The position numbers were made by a program, and so were the translations under genes. Below are positions 9,461 to 19,800 of a stretch of DNA of 64,000 nucleotides, piece by piece (the first letter of the stretch is position 1; every line of letters starts with the position of its first letter). Below the pieces are notes generated by a model. It ran no database searches. It saw only the letters and a program-made list of their open reading frames with translations, and was not told the origin of the DNA. Source of the stretch: Segetibacter sp. (GTDB taxonomy: Bacteria; Bacteroidota; Bacteroidia; Chitinophagales; Chitinophagaceae); contig NZ_JAOQAH010000047.1 of NCBI RefSeq assembly GCF_025963695.1, forward strand, positions 1-64,000. The letters are read 5' to 3'.

Positions 9461-9529
9461 TTTTGTTAGGTTCTGTTATTAAAGATTTTCGCTGATGATG
9501 CTTAAGCTGATGTTGATACCTATTATTGT

Positions 9530-9979
9530 TTATTTCGTTTTTGGTTGAACTGCAGTGGAATGAAGTAGTTTCACTTTCCAATCTTTGTCTTCTTTTACAA
9601 GTACTGCACTTTCCAGCCAATGGGCTGTTCTTTGTTTTCCGTTAATGGTCATTTCTGCCGTATTATTATAATATACCCAGGCAGCGTTTCCCTTTACTTC
9701 GGTATTGATGAAATTAAGCGTATTTGTCCGTTTGAAACTCATTTTTTTCAACGGTTCGAGACGGGAGGTAAGCGTATCAGTGTTCCAGATGGCGCCGTTT
9801 TCCAATACTATTAAGTCTCTGGTAGCATTTTTCTTGATTTTAAGAAAGTCAAGTTCAGCAATTCCATCAAACAATGCTGTGATCGTTTCATTCACTTTTT
9901 TCTGTTCTACCGAAAAATTTTGAGCTTTTACAGATATTGACGTTATAAAAAGCAGCATTATTAACATAACCTCTCTCAT
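9530..9979 (-). CDS. Secreted DUF4440/NTF2-like (SnoaL-fold) protein
   Basis: 149 aa with a signal peptide (MREVMLIMLLFITSISVKAQ). The rest shows the cone-shaped NTF2-like pattern: an N-terminal helix with a variable loop, then alternating strands ending in AHWLESAVLVKEDKDWKVKLLHST, typical of DUF4440 proteins. These usually bind small ligands or act as accessory proteins, and no catalytic residues are evident. It lies upstream of the nagB-like gene on the same strand. Function unknown. Confidence 0.7.
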   Translation of the reverse strand: MREVMLIMLLFITSISVKAQNFSVEQKKVNETITALFDGIAELDFLKIKKNATRDLIVLENGAIWNTDTLTSRLEPLKKMSFKRTNTLNFINTEVKGNAAWVYYNNTAEMTINGKQRTAHWLESAVLVKEDKDWKVKLLHSTAVQPKTK

Positions 9980-10056
9980 GATATAAGTTTAAAAGTACCC
10001 ACCAGATTAATTGCCCTTATTCTTAATTATATTAAAAGTACTTTCTTTATCTATAG

Positions 10057-10446
10057 TTAATTATAACGGCTAAGATTATTAAAGATGCTTTTACTTCTGT
10101 AGAGGTACATTGGCTTTACCAAAGCCGCGAACTCGAAAGGCTTAATATGATACGCAGAAGAGCGTACGGTTACACACCTACCGCACCTTCTCCGGTTGAT
10201 TTTACCATTGCAACCGCACCTGCAAAACAGGCTTTTAAAGATCTTGTTATCAGGGAAAGGGCGTACGAATTTCTTGCCGAGCACAAACGTTGGTTCGGTC
10301 TTGTGCGAACCAACACATACAAAGAGGTTATAAAGGCCGCAAAAGGAATCGATGTCCCCGACAAGTTTTTATTGTTTCCAATCCCACAGCCCGAGATTGA
10401 TAACAATGACAAGATTGCATCTTCTGATCAAAACCCTGGTTATTAA
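10057..10446 (+). pseudogene. C-terminal remnant of a RagB/SusD family gene
   Basis: The frame is open from 10057 (stop at 10054) with no suitable start until an internal ATG at 10147. The translation contains ERLNMIRRRAYG, then LVIRERAYEFLAEHKRWFGL, then FLLFPIPQPEIDNND and a final NPGY. These are the C-terminal signatures of SusD-type glycan-binding lipoproteins; the same elements end the intact susD at 14936-16792. At least the first 450 or so residues, including the lipoprotein signal, are gone, and no susC is next to it. A terminator hairpin remains downstream at 10630-10668. This is a relic of an older PUL. Confidence 0.85.
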
Positions 10447-10512
10447 AAAAGCAGGAAGCAGGATTAAAGATTTTACTGTGTGTTCGTTTCCAGCGTTAAT
10501 TCACTAATTGTA

Positions 10513-10536
10513 CATCGTTGTGTCACTCACTTGTAC
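10513..10536 (+). repeat. Dispersed intergenic repeat, copy 4 (GTGTCAC type)
   Basis: CATC followed by GTTGTGTCACTCACTTGTAC, close to the consensus. It lies 67 nt after the stop of the SusD remnant, in the same orientation. Confidence 0.85.
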
Positions 10537-10629
10537 TCTTAGTTTTCATTGAGCGGAAACCAAAAGCAAGACCAAACCAATTCTAATTTGGAACATAAAC
10601 AGAAGAAATAAGTTTCCTGCACCTTCTAA

Positions 10630-10668
10630 TAAAGCAATTTACCTCTACCGGTAAATTGCTTTATTTTT
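10630..10668 (+). terminator. Intrinsic terminator after the SusD remnant
   Basis: 14-bp perfect stem (TAAAGCAATTTACC at 10630-10643 with 10650-10663), 6-nt loop, followed by a T-run on the plus strand. Confidence 0.8.
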
Positions 10669-10682
10669 AGCCGTACTTATTA

Positions 10683-13151
10683 ATGCATCATACGCTTATG
10701 AAACTCCCATCGTTCTCACTATCTTATAAAGTTGCATTGGTTCTTCCTTTTCTATTCGCCTCAGCAATTATCTATGCGCAGCACGAACATCAACAAACCG
10801 AACAGGGGCACAAACTGAAATTGGTTGAGAAAGTAGAACCTCAACCTTTGCTTTCACAGGCTCTAAGAATCGGCGAGGCACTTAATTTCATAGGCAGTTC
10901 TTTACCTGCACAAGCGGCCAAACGTTTACAGGAACTAAGAAGTTTACCATACAACTCCCAAACCGTAAAAGCCGTACAGGAAATTCTAGATCCTTTCTGC
11001 CTGGCAGAGGTAGAAATAAATGCTGAAGCAAGAGTAAAGGTGAGCGCCGGCGCAGCGAAACCAGAACTAATACAGGAAGGCTGGAAAAGTTATTTGGTAA
11101 AAGTTCATAACGAGGCACATATCGTTACAAGGCTCGCTGCCGAAAGCCCAAATGCAAGCCCTTTGTTTTACACGTCAACGTTTTCTCACAGAATGTTGCC
11201 CAAAAATAAATTGACACCTGGACAGTTAGATAATAGTTTCCTGCAAATGGCTATTTATCGTGATCGTCCACTGCAACAAAACTTGTCAGGGCTTGAACTT
11301 GAGTATGTAGTGTTGCAATTGTATACACGGAGCAAGGGAAAACGAGAAGCTCAGATCGGTTTTGATGTTGGGCAAGGAACGCAAGACATAGGCTTTAGAA
11401 ATACAGCCAATTTTCTTTTTGATATCAAGCCGGCCGTAAAGATGATTTTCGATGTGAGGGATGAAGACAATTCTCCCACAATGGCTTCATTCATTATTAC
11501 CGACAATATCGAACGATTTGGTCGCACAAAAGAAAGAACAGCCACTCCATGGCGTCTTCCATGGCGCGATTGGGAACCAGTTAAAATGGACAAACCATTA
11601 GATACAGTGGCACCAATTAATAAACTAAGTGGAATTTATCCATTGCCCGCCCGCCGGTTAGCGATGACAGATCAATATCCTGACTTCAATTTTCAACCGC
11701 AGGTGTATCGCTCCTCAGGCGAATATGTTTATCTGTCCCCGGGAACATACGATGTAGTGTACACAAGAGGACCAGAATATCTGCCTCAATACCAGAAGGT
11801 AGTTATACCCCTGAATAGAGACTCTGTCAAAGTGACTTTTAAATTGAAGCGGTGGATTCAGTTGGCGAAACTTGGCTGGTACAGCGCTGATCATCATATT
11901 CATGCAGCAGGTTGTTCGCACTACGAAAGCCCCGAGGAAGGAGTGAAGCCGCTTGATATGTTCCGGCAGATTAAAGGTGAAGATCTGAACCTGGGGAGCA
12001 ATTTAACCTGGGGGCCTAGCTGGTATTACCAGAAACAATTTTTTACAGGGAAAGACAATCCATTATCAGACAAGAAAAACGTTCTGAGGTATGATATTGA
12101 AGTGTCAGGTTTCCCATCCTCACATGCCGGTCATATCTGCCTATTGAATTTAAAGGAAGATGATTATCCGAACACGAGAGTGATTGAAGACTGGCCAACA
12201 TGGACTCTACCAGTATTACAGTGGGCAAAAAAGCAGGGGGGGATAACTGCATACGCCCATTCTGGTTGGGGACTTGAACCGGCTACACCAACCTCTGCAA
12301 TTCCCAATTACGCGATGCCGAAGCTAGATGGAATTGGGGCCAACGAATATGTAGTAACCGTAACGCATGGTGCGGTAGATTATTATTCGCTCGGCGATAC
12401 CCCCGTTCCGTGGGAATTGAATATGTGGTACCATACCCTTAACTGTGGTTTTAGAACGAGAATTGGTGGTGAAACAGATTTTCCATGCATATCAGATGAA
12501 AGGGTAGGGCTAACCCGCAGCTATGCTAAACTAAAAGATGGGATCACTTTTGCAGGTTTTATGGATTGTCTTAAACGGGGAAGTAATTATGTCTCTGACG
12601 GTTTTTCTCACCTTATAGATTTTAAGGTGAATAATTTGGAAGCGGGAGAAAAGAACAGCGAATTATCTGTTGCTGCAAGTTCAACGCTAAACATTACCGT
12701 TAAAGCCGCTGCCATGCTACATGAAACACAAGATGAAACAGGAAGATATATCGCTTCCCGTACTCCTGAACAATCTCCTTATTGGAACATAGAGCGGGCG
12801 CGAATTGGAACGTCCAGGAATGTCAACGTAGAATTGATTGTAAATGGCCTGTCAGTCGAAAAACAACAGATTGCGGCAGATGGAAAATGGCAGGATTTAA
12901 AATTCAATTATAAAATTCAGCAATCATCGTGGGTAGCAGTTAGAGTTAATTCGAGTTCACATACCAACCCCATTTTTGTTATTGTTAATGGCAAACCCAT
13001 TGTTGATCAAAAAAGCGCCATTTGGTGTCGTGATGCAGTTGATAAATGCTGGTCCACAAAAAGCCCTGCAATTCGTAAAGAAGAACAGGCGGCAGCAAAG
13101 GCAGGTTATGATTACGCGAGGAAAGCCTATGAAGCAATGATTGTGAAATAA
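10683..13151 (+). CDS. Secreted CehA/McbA-family PHP-domain metallohydrolase
   Basis: 822 aa. A signal peptide covers about residues 1-32 (start at 10683; an ATG at 10698 is an alternative). The first 380 residues are beta-rich. They are followed by a PHP-type metal motif WYSADHHIHAAGCSHY (Asp403, His404-405, His407), later His/Asp-containing blocks (AYAHSGW, TVTHG, GGETDFPC), and a C-terminal beta domain. The arrangement matches large secreted CehA/McbA-like proteins of Bacteroidota and Planctomycetes, a family named for carbaryl hydrolases but mostly of unknown substrate. It stands alone between the SusD remnant and the susC operon, so any role in glycan use is inferred from position. Confidence 0.82.
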   Translation: MHHTLMKLPSFSLSYKVALVLPFLFASAIIYAQHEHQQTEQGHKLKLVEKVEPQPLLSQALRIGEALNFIGSSLPAQAAKRLQELRSLPYNSQTVKAVQEILDPFCLAEVEINAEARVKVSAGAAKPELIQEGWKSYLVKVHNEAHIVTRLAAESPNASPLFYTSTFSHRMLPKNKLTPGQLDNSFLQMAIYRDRPLQQNLSGLELEYVVLQLYTRSKGKREAQIGFDVGQGTQDIGFRNTANFLFDIKPAVKMIFDVRDEDNSPTMASFIITDNIERFGRTKERTATPWRLPWRDWEPVKMDKPLDTVAPINKLSGIYPLPARRLAMTDQYPDFNFQPQVYRSSGEYVYLSPGTYDVVYTRGPEYLPQYQKVVIPLNRDSVKVTFKLKRWIQLAKLGWYSADHHIHAAGCSHYESPEEGVKPLDMFRQIKGEDLNLGSNLTWGPSWYYQKQFFTGKDNPLSDKKNVLRYDIEVSGFPSSHAGHICLLNLKEDDYPNTRVIEDWPTWTLPVLQWAKKQGGITAYAHSGWGLEPATPTSAIPNYAMPKLDGIGANEYVVTVTHGAVDYYSLGDTPVPWELNMWYHTLNCGFRTRIGGETDFPCISDERVGLTRSYAKLKDGITFAGFMDCLKRGSNYVSDGFSHLIDFKVNNLEAGEKNSELSVAASSTLNITVKAAAMLHETQDETGRYIASRTPEQSPYWNIERARIGTSRNVNVELIVNGLSVEKQQIAADGKWQDLKFNYKIQQSSWVAVRVNSSSHTNPIFVIVNGKPIVDQKSAIWCRDAVDKCWSTKSPAIRKEEQAAAKAGYDYARKAYEAMIVK

Positions 13152-13390
13152 GTTTTTTTGCTGAAAATATAATTACAAGGCACATGCCCAAGAGTCCCGG
13201 TTAAATAGGGAAATAAGTTAGTAACGTGCTTTTTATTTTTGAAGTCAACCTCATGCTTCTTTAAATAAGAATCAACCAATTCTTGTTTTTTTACAAAAAT
13301 CTTCTCGAGACTTTTTTTGGTTGCCTCAGGTATTGATCTTCCGTGTTTTAAAATTATAGGAATGAGTTTTTAACAATGAGCTATACAAAA

Positions 13391-13425
13391 AAAGGGTATC
13401 TACTTGATTAAAGTAAATACCCTTT
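13391..13425 (-). terminator. Terminator of the susCD operon
   Basis: Stem AAAGGGTATcTACTT pairs with AAGTAaATACCCTTT around GATTA. Read on the minus strand it is followed by a T-run, and it lies 19 nt after the stop of the last operon gene. Confidence 0.8.
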
Positions 13426-13443
13426 CTTCACTTAATACCCCGA

Positions 13444-14460
13444 TTATTTCAGCACATATCGAAGCATGCTGATTACCGCACTGCCATTGTTATTTACTGT
13501 ATTAACAAATATAAAAGCCCTGTACTTTCCATCTGCTGTTTCTGCCCAAACACCTGACTCTGCACGCATGCCAACCGCGAAGTTTGGGGAGCTACTTAAA
13601 TCAATTTCCTGGAAGTCCAGGTCATCGATGTAATTGCCGCTAGCGGTTGATGAAGTGTAAGATCCAAACGACCGAACAAGATTAAAATCCGGAACACCAA
13701 AGACCTTCCTCAATTTAGTACTTCTGTTTATGTCGGCAGGAAGCGTTACCCCGGGAAGATATTGTGCACCAGCCGCGGGCGAAACAAGTGCGTGGGTAAA
13801 TGCAGCCGGGGCAGCGCGATAAAGATAAACAAGGTCTATTTTACTGGCGTTAGTGGCCGCGTTCGTTGCATTGTAGACAGCCATGTCCTCTATAGAGATA
13901 TAAGCATTCGTGTTATTGGTAACTGCAAGCGTTCGCTTGATATCCATTTTAGAAATATTATATGGACCCATTTTATAACTTACCGTTTTTCCATCGCTGC
14001 TTGTTCCGGAAAAGGTAAATGAAACTGCTTTTCCACGCGCTTCTTCAGGAACTACATAATAGTAACGAAGGGTGGCTGCGTTAGTGTCTACATTGAATGT
14101 AACTGAAGTAAGATTTCCTTTGTTTACCGAGGGAGATCCAACAACAACAGGTACATCAAACCCAGCACCGTTTGTATAAAATGACCTGTGCTCAAGAAAA
14201 GTTCCAGTGGCACCGGCGATTGAAGCTTCTACCTGGGCAGAAACTAATTTTCCCTGCGTTCTTGGTAAAGCCATTGCGTAAGCAAACTCCATAGGCAGAA
14301 AACCTACTATATTTGGCCCCAGGCTTCTTTTAATAGCATCATTGGAAAGTTGAGAAACAGGGTTGGGAATCATATATTCCTTTTCCTGGCAAGCGATCAT
14401 CAGTGTAACGACCGATAGCAGTAGCAGGGAAAATTTATGAACTTGAAGTTTAAGTCTCAT
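13444..14460 (-). CDS. DUF4466-like surface lipoprotein of the susCD operon
   Basis: 338 aa. The lipoprotein signal ends LLSVVTLMIACQEKEY (lipobox Cys about residue 24). The stretch IPNPVSQLSNDAIKRSLGPN and the beta-rich body resemble DUF4466 family proteins, which occur as the last gene of SusCD operons and have a fold suggestive of carbohydrate binding. It lies 20 bp after the DUF5018-like gene, so it is cotranscribed with susC-susD. It is probably a surface glycan-binding protein (SusE/F-like role) by position. No catalytic residues are evident. Confidence 0.75.
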   Translation of the reverse strand: MRLKLQVHKFSLLLLSVVTLMIACQEKEYMIPNPVSQLSNDAIKRSLGPNIVGFLPMEFAYAMALPRTQGKLVSAQVEASIAGATGTFLEHRSFYTNGAGFDVPVVVGSPSVNKGNLTSVTFNVDTNAATLRYYYVVPEEARGKAVSFTFSGTSSDGKTVSYKMGPYNISKMDIKRTLAVTNNTNAYISIEDMAVYNATNAATNASKIDLVYLYRAAPAAFTHALVSPAAGAQYLPGVTLPADINRSTKLRKVFGVPDFNLVRSFGSYTSSTASGNYIDDLDFQEIDLSSSPNFAVGMRAESGVWAETADGKYRAFIFVNTVNNNGSAVISMLRYVLK

Positions 14461-14480
14461 CTGAAGTTTTTTAAGTAGAA

Positions 14481-14891
14481 TTAAGGTTGATACTTGATAA
14501 TGAGCGTGTACGGTTTTCTAACAGCGCGGTTGCCCGAGACGACTGTAAACACTTTCGGATTAGCCAAATCAGAAAGGTCCATTTTTCCTGGAACCTTCGG
14601 CTCTAATTTGCAGTCGGAAGACAAAGAAAACTGGGGGTAAACGTTTTTAAGATCGGTGCCAAAAAAAACCTCAACATTTACAGTTTGAGCAGTTGTATCA
14701 ATAGTGGGAGCTTTTGATCGCACTGTTTGAAGATCAGAACCGAGTAACTCAAAATTGGTTACGGCACATTCCGCCCTCTGTGTAATAAGTAGTCCGTCCT
14801 CATCTACCGGAAGATCACCTTTTGTGCAAGCTAAGAGTACAACACTAGCTACTAAAAAGGTAAGAAATAGTTTAAAATAATTGGTCATCAC
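14481..14891 (-). CDS. Small DUF5018-like lipoprotein of the susCD operon
   Basis: 136 aa. The lipoprotein signal has a lipobox VVLLACTKGD. The remainder forms one beta-sandwich-like domain with NVEVFFGTDLKNVYPQFSLS and a final KPYTLIIKYQP, as in DUF5018 or cadherin-like modules found N-terminally in PUL lipoproteins. It sits 44 bp after susD and 20 bp before the DUF4466-like gene. Likely an outer-membrane accessory binding protein; family assignment is moderate. Confidence 0.65.
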   Translation of the reverse strand: MMTNYFKLFLTFLVASVVLLACTKGDLPVDEDGLLITQRAECAVTNFELLGSDLQTVRSKAPTIDTTAQTVNVEVFFGTDLKNVYPQFSLSSDCKLEPKVPGKMDLSDLANPKVFTVVSGNRAVRKPYTLIIKYQP

Positions 14892-14935
14892 TTTATTAAT
14901 TGAACGTTTTTAACTTTTAGGTCAATAATTGTTGG

Positions 14936-16792
14936 TTACAGCCAGGCAGGATTTTGCGTTAGGTTAGGATTACGATCACGCTCTCCGGGAGGTATCCTGA
15001 AAATGTAATTTTGTTGGTAAGTTCTATCCGGAGAATTTTGGTAGTAGCGATCGCGGTTAGCTCCCCATGTATCAATGCGCCATACACCTGGGCCTCCCGG
15101 TTGTCCCCAAACTCTTTCAAGTGCTCTCCAACGACGAAGATCAAATCCCCTATGTCCTTCGGCAACCAATTCAATTATACGTTCTTGTTCGATTGCATCA
15201 AAGAAAGCTTGTTTACCGGCAGTTTTGTCGGCTTTTAAATCAGGTAGATTACCACGGCGCCGAATTTTATTCACCCAGCTAATAGCATCTTGCTGCGGTC
15301 CTTTCACTTCATTCGTTGCCTCTGCATACATTAAATAAACATCCGCTAAACGCATAACCGGGAAGGCATAATCTCCTTCGCTACGACCCAGGCCTTCATA
15401 GTTTCTCACAAATTTTCTGAATATGTAGCCAGAGTTTGTACCATCAGTATTGTAACTTAAATAATTAACTCCATTCAATGTTACCGGCACATTCCAGCTT
15501 GAATAGATATAAGGAGCATAACCAGTTGATTTAAGTGAATTGAGACCGATTATCATTTCATAATCCCAAAGAAGAGTTGCCTTCATGCGATAATCTCTGT
15601 TTGCATATGAGTTAGGATTAACGGCTGAGTTAGCTGCTGTTCTCGCATTCGCTGTACTCGGGTTCATCGGTATTAACTTTGGCGCAAAGTCACCTGTAGT
15701 CGTTAGCTGGTACCTGTCGGCGAGCTCGTACCTGGGAGCAACCCACATCTGGGACCCTTCAATAGTTCGGCCCGAAAAATCACGCATTAGTTCTTCCCCT
15801 TGTGAAGGATTGGCAGGGGTACCCATGTGCGTAAACGACATAACCATCTCGGGGTTGCCATTAGCCTTTGGCGTAAATAATTCATAGTAGTTAGGTAAAA
15901 CATCTGCTTTGCCTAAAGCGTCAATTTGCCCCGGATCGCCATTTTTATAAAGCGTTAAACCAAACTCATTGATCACTTTATTAAAGTCTTCTGCGGCGGC
16001 GGTGAAGGCTGCAGTTGCTTGGGCCGGGTCTTGTTTAAAACCTTCTAACTCTGGCCAGCCATTCTTCTTCCAGCTGCCCCAGAAAAGGTTTAATTTACCC
16101 CGGAAAGCGAATGCAGCTGCTTTACCGGCACGACCCAGAGCTGAACCTTTGTTTGGTAACTTTTCAACCGCATAAGTGAAATCAGCCATAATAGAGTCTC
16201 TCACCTGCTCAATTGGTGTACGCGCCATGCTTGATACTTCTGAGTTGTCGAAAATTACTTTACCAATATAAGGAACATGTCCCCACAGTGAAATAAGTCT
16301 GAAATAAGTCATTCCGCGAAGGAGACGAGCTTCAGCAACTACAGTTTCAAGACCTTCAAGAGAGGCACCTTTTGCTGTAGGGATCATCCTGGTATTTATG
16401 TTTTCAATAACATAGTTGGTGCGGTTTACAGCCCCATACAAGTAACGGTAATACTTATCGAAATTGTCTCCATAACCAGTAGGGGCATAATCTCCATTGT
16501 GGTAAGGGTCGCCCCGAAGAATATTTCCATCAGTTGCACTTGTGCCTCTCACCCTGGTGTATTCGCCATGGCCGTCGAAGTAATAGTCGCGATCAAAAAC
16601 TGCCCTGGTAGCGGCATAAGCACTCATCAATGCAATGGTAGCATCAGCCTCTGTTTTCCAAAATTGTTCTGCCCCTAATTCGGTCGTGGGTGGTTGATCC
16701 AACAATTCTTTTCTGCAGGATGTTTGAGAAACAATCAACCCGGAGATCAGTATTATTGAAAGAAGCTTAAAATTTAATGTAATCTTTTTCAT
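14936..16792 (-). CDS. susD: RagB/SusD family nutrient-uptake outer membrane lipoprotein
   Basis: 618 aa. The lipoprotein signal ends SQTSC (Cys about 26). A SusD-like N-terminal domain (LLDQPPTTELGAEQFWKTEADA and TPR-like helices) is followed by the C-terminal RagB/SusD domain, with VMRLADVYLMYAEA, INKIRRRGNLPDL-like text, EHRGFDLRRWR-like text and YIFRIPPGERDRNPNLTQNP. It caps the SusC barrel and binds glycan at the surface. The gap to susC is 12 bp, so they are translationally close. The ligand cannot be read from sequence; neighbouring lyases suggest a uronic-acid-containing glycan. Confidence 0.96.
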   Translation of the reverse strand: MKKITLNFKLLSIILISGLIVSQTSCRKELLDQPPTTELGAEQFWKTEADATIALMSAYAATRAVFDRDYYFDGHGEYTRVRGTSATDGNILRGDPYHNGDYAPTGYGDNFDKYYRYLYGAVNRTNYVIENINTRMIPTAKGASLEGLETVVAEARLLRGMTYFRLISLWGHVPYIGKVIFDNSEVSSMARTPIEQVRDSIMADFTYAVEKLPNKGSALGRAGKAAAFAFRGKLNLFWGSWKKNGWPELEGFKQDPAQATAAFTAAAEDFNKVINEFGLTLYKNGDPGQIDALGKADVLPNYYELFTPKANGNPEMVMSFTHMGTPANPSQGEELMRDFSGRTIEGSQMWVAPRYELADRYQLTTTGDFAPKLIPMNPSTANARTAANSAVNPNSYANRDYRMKATLLWDYEMIIGLNSLKSTGYAPYIYSSWNVPVTLNGVNYLSYNTDGTNSGYIFRKFVRNYEGLGRSEGDYAFPVMRLADVYLMYAEATNEVKGPQQDAISWVNKIRRRGNLPDLKADKTAGKQAFFDAIEQERIIELVAEGHRGFDLRRWRALERVWGQPGGPGVWRIDTWGANRDRYYQNSPDRTYQQNYIFRIPPGERDRNPNLTQNPAWL

Positions 16793-16804
16793 GTTGTAAT
16801 CGAT

Positions 16805-19800
16805 TTAGAAGCTCAGATTTATGGCAATCGAATAAGACTTATTGATAGGATACAAGTTCTGATCGTCTGCCTGTTTTTCAGGGTCCAGTCCACGATAAGA
16901 AGTGAGTGTTCCCAGGTTTTCTGCAGAACCAACAATGCGCAGATTACTTACTCCTATCCTCGTTAACATTTTAGCCGGTATGTTATACCCTAGCTGTATG
17001 TTCTTGAACCTTAGGTAGCTCATATTATCCATCCAGAAAGTAGTCACCTCGCGGTTGCTACCCGAACCTCCTAAACGAGGCCAAAGGCCGTTCCTGTTTT
17101 CTACTGACCATGGGTTATTCCAATGTTGCCATGTAGCAGCGTAACGCTCGGTACCAAAGTTTACATTGTTGTAGTTATTCAACCAGAAGTCTTTTCTTCC
17201 TGCAGCGCCTTGCATTAATATGGCAAGGTCAAAACCTTTCCAGGAGGCGTTGGCATTTAAAGCAAAGAATGTCGTTGGCCTGTCTTCATTATAACCCGTT
17301 AGGGCTTTTCTATCTACATCAGTAATTCTGCCATCGCCATTCAGGTCTTCACGAAGAATATCGCCAGGAGCAGCTCCCTGTGGAGTAGCATTGTATACAT
17401 CCTGCCAGGTTTGAGCTATACCGCGGTCAACATAAGTATAAACAAAACGGTATGGGGCATTAAGGAAGGTACTGCCGCGTCCAAGAAAATCGCTCCATTT
17501 TTCCAGGTTCGACCTATTGTAAGAAGCATTTACACTTACTCCGTAACGAAGTTTTCCAATTCTATCTCTCCACGAAATATCAGTCTCAATACCACGATTT
17601 CTCAGATTACCAATGTTTGTTCTCGGAGCAGTGTAAGCACCGGTAAGCAGAATTGACATTTGAGAGGGGCGATTCATTCCGCTTGTAAGACGGTCATAGT
17701 AATCAATAGTGGTAGTTAAGCGATTGTTTAGGAAGGTAAGGTCAAGACCAGCATTTAGAACGGTAGTAGTTTCCCAAGACAGGAACCTGTTGATCATTTT
17801 GCTGTTTGCAAACCCCCTTTGAACGTTTGTACCAATCACATAATTTAAAGTTCTGAGAGTTTCCATTTGCTCATATCTACCTACACCGCTATTATTACCT
17901 AAACTACCGTATGACAACCTAAACTTACCAGTTGTGAGAAATTTATCTGTAAAAGAGCTTATAAAATCTTCTTCAGTAAAGCGCCATCCAACAGCAACTG
18001 AAGGAAAGTACCCAAAACGGCTTCCTTCCAAAAACTTGGATGAACCATCAGCGCGAATGTTTGCTTCAAAAAGATACTTATTAAAGCCGGTATAGTTAAT
18101 ACGACCAATGTAGGAGCGAAGGCCTTCTGCACTAGAGTTTCCCCCCGTGCCCTGTATGTCGGTCAGTGCAGCATCAATCTCAGTTAGAGTAGGATACAAA
18201 CGGTCATTCCTCGAACTTGCCTGGAAACGGTCATTCCAGTATTCTTCACTATAAACCGCAAGAGCAGTGATTTCGTGATTAGTGCCGAATTTCCTGTTAT
18301 AGGTTAGCCTGCCGTTAAACAAAGTTTTGTAACCAGTTCTTGTTTGGTTAGAAATTCCTGCGTTAGGTCCGACATAGACCCGGCTTCCTAAGGAATTTGT
18401 CTGGAAATTGTAGGCCTGGTTGGGCATAGGTGCATTCCAGCGAAAATCGTTATAGTAATTCAAAGCGTAGTCGGCCCTGGCTGTTAAGCCTGGAATTAAT
18501 GTCCAGTCATAATACATGCTCGTATTAGCTTCCTGGCGGGAAGTATGGTTTAACTGGTTAATGTAAAGCGTATAAGGATTGTATGCTTGTGGATCCTCGT
18601 TATAAGCCATTACCCCGCCAAAATAACCTGTTTTAGGATCGTAAGGTAGCATGCCCGCAATGGCATACTGCATATCGTTACCAGCAGTATTAGTTCCGTC
18701 AGGATCAGTAAACCCTTCAGACAGGGCATAAGTAAAGTTTGACCAGTTACCATTGAAGCGAACGCCGAGGTTCATGTTCCTTTTAACCTTATAGTCGAAA
18801 TTAAAACGGGCGTTGTATTGTTTGTAATCGTTGTTGATCTGTAAACCTTTCTCATTTTTCATGCCGACCGAAGCAAAGAAGTTGGAAGACTCATTGCCCC
18901 CGCTGGCTGACAGGTTGTAGTTCTGAAATGTTCCTGTTCGCATAATTACATCCCACCAATCAGTATTAGGGTATGCAATTGGATCTACCATCCCTAATGC
19001 CATCCATTGGTCAATAGTTCCATTCCTGAACTTCTGGTTTGCAAGAAGCTGAGAGGTTGAAGTTCTAGACTGGTGAAGCGTTAGCGCACGGGGATAATCA
19101 GCCATAAATTCCATTGCCTTAGTTGGGGTGGTAAACGAACTGTTGCTCTGGAAATTCATCGTTGTCCTCTTTTGTCCTTTTCCCGTCCTGGTGGTAATTA
19201 AAATTACACCATTTGCAGCACGAGAACCGTACACTGAAGCTGAGGTTGCGTCTTTTAAAACAGAAATAGTTTCAACGTCGTTGATGTTAATACGGTTGAT
19301 GTCTACATCGGGCATGCCATCTACGACAATCAACGGACTGGCATTATTAACTGTACCCAAACCGCGAATAATCAAGCTTGCTTCGTTGTTTCCAGCCATA
19401 CCGGAAGACTGCACTGCAGCCAGGCCGGGCACCAGACCAGATAAACCTGATGATACATTTGGTAATGCACGGTTGGTGAGTTTTTCATCCACATTAACAG
19501 TGGAAACAGATCCGGTCATATTTACTTTCTTTTGAGTGCCATACCCTACCACTACCACCTCATTCAGGGTATTTACACCGGCAGCCATTTTAATGTCAAT
19601 AGACGTTCGCCCGTCAATGCTAACTTCCTGTGCTGTATAACCGACAAATGTAAATACCAGGGACCCTTTCAGGTCCGGCACATTAATCGTAAACCTTCCT
19701 TCAGAGTTAGTGGAAGCTCCTGTTGTTGTGCCTTTGAGCGTAACACTTACTCCTGAAATCGGAGTTCCCGCTTCATCTGTAACTCTACCTGTAATAGGCG

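Noticed and set aside
10147-10446. Treating the SusD fragment as a small complete gene
   Set aside because: The homology extends upstream of the internal ATG to 10057 and lacks a signal and the N-terminal domain.
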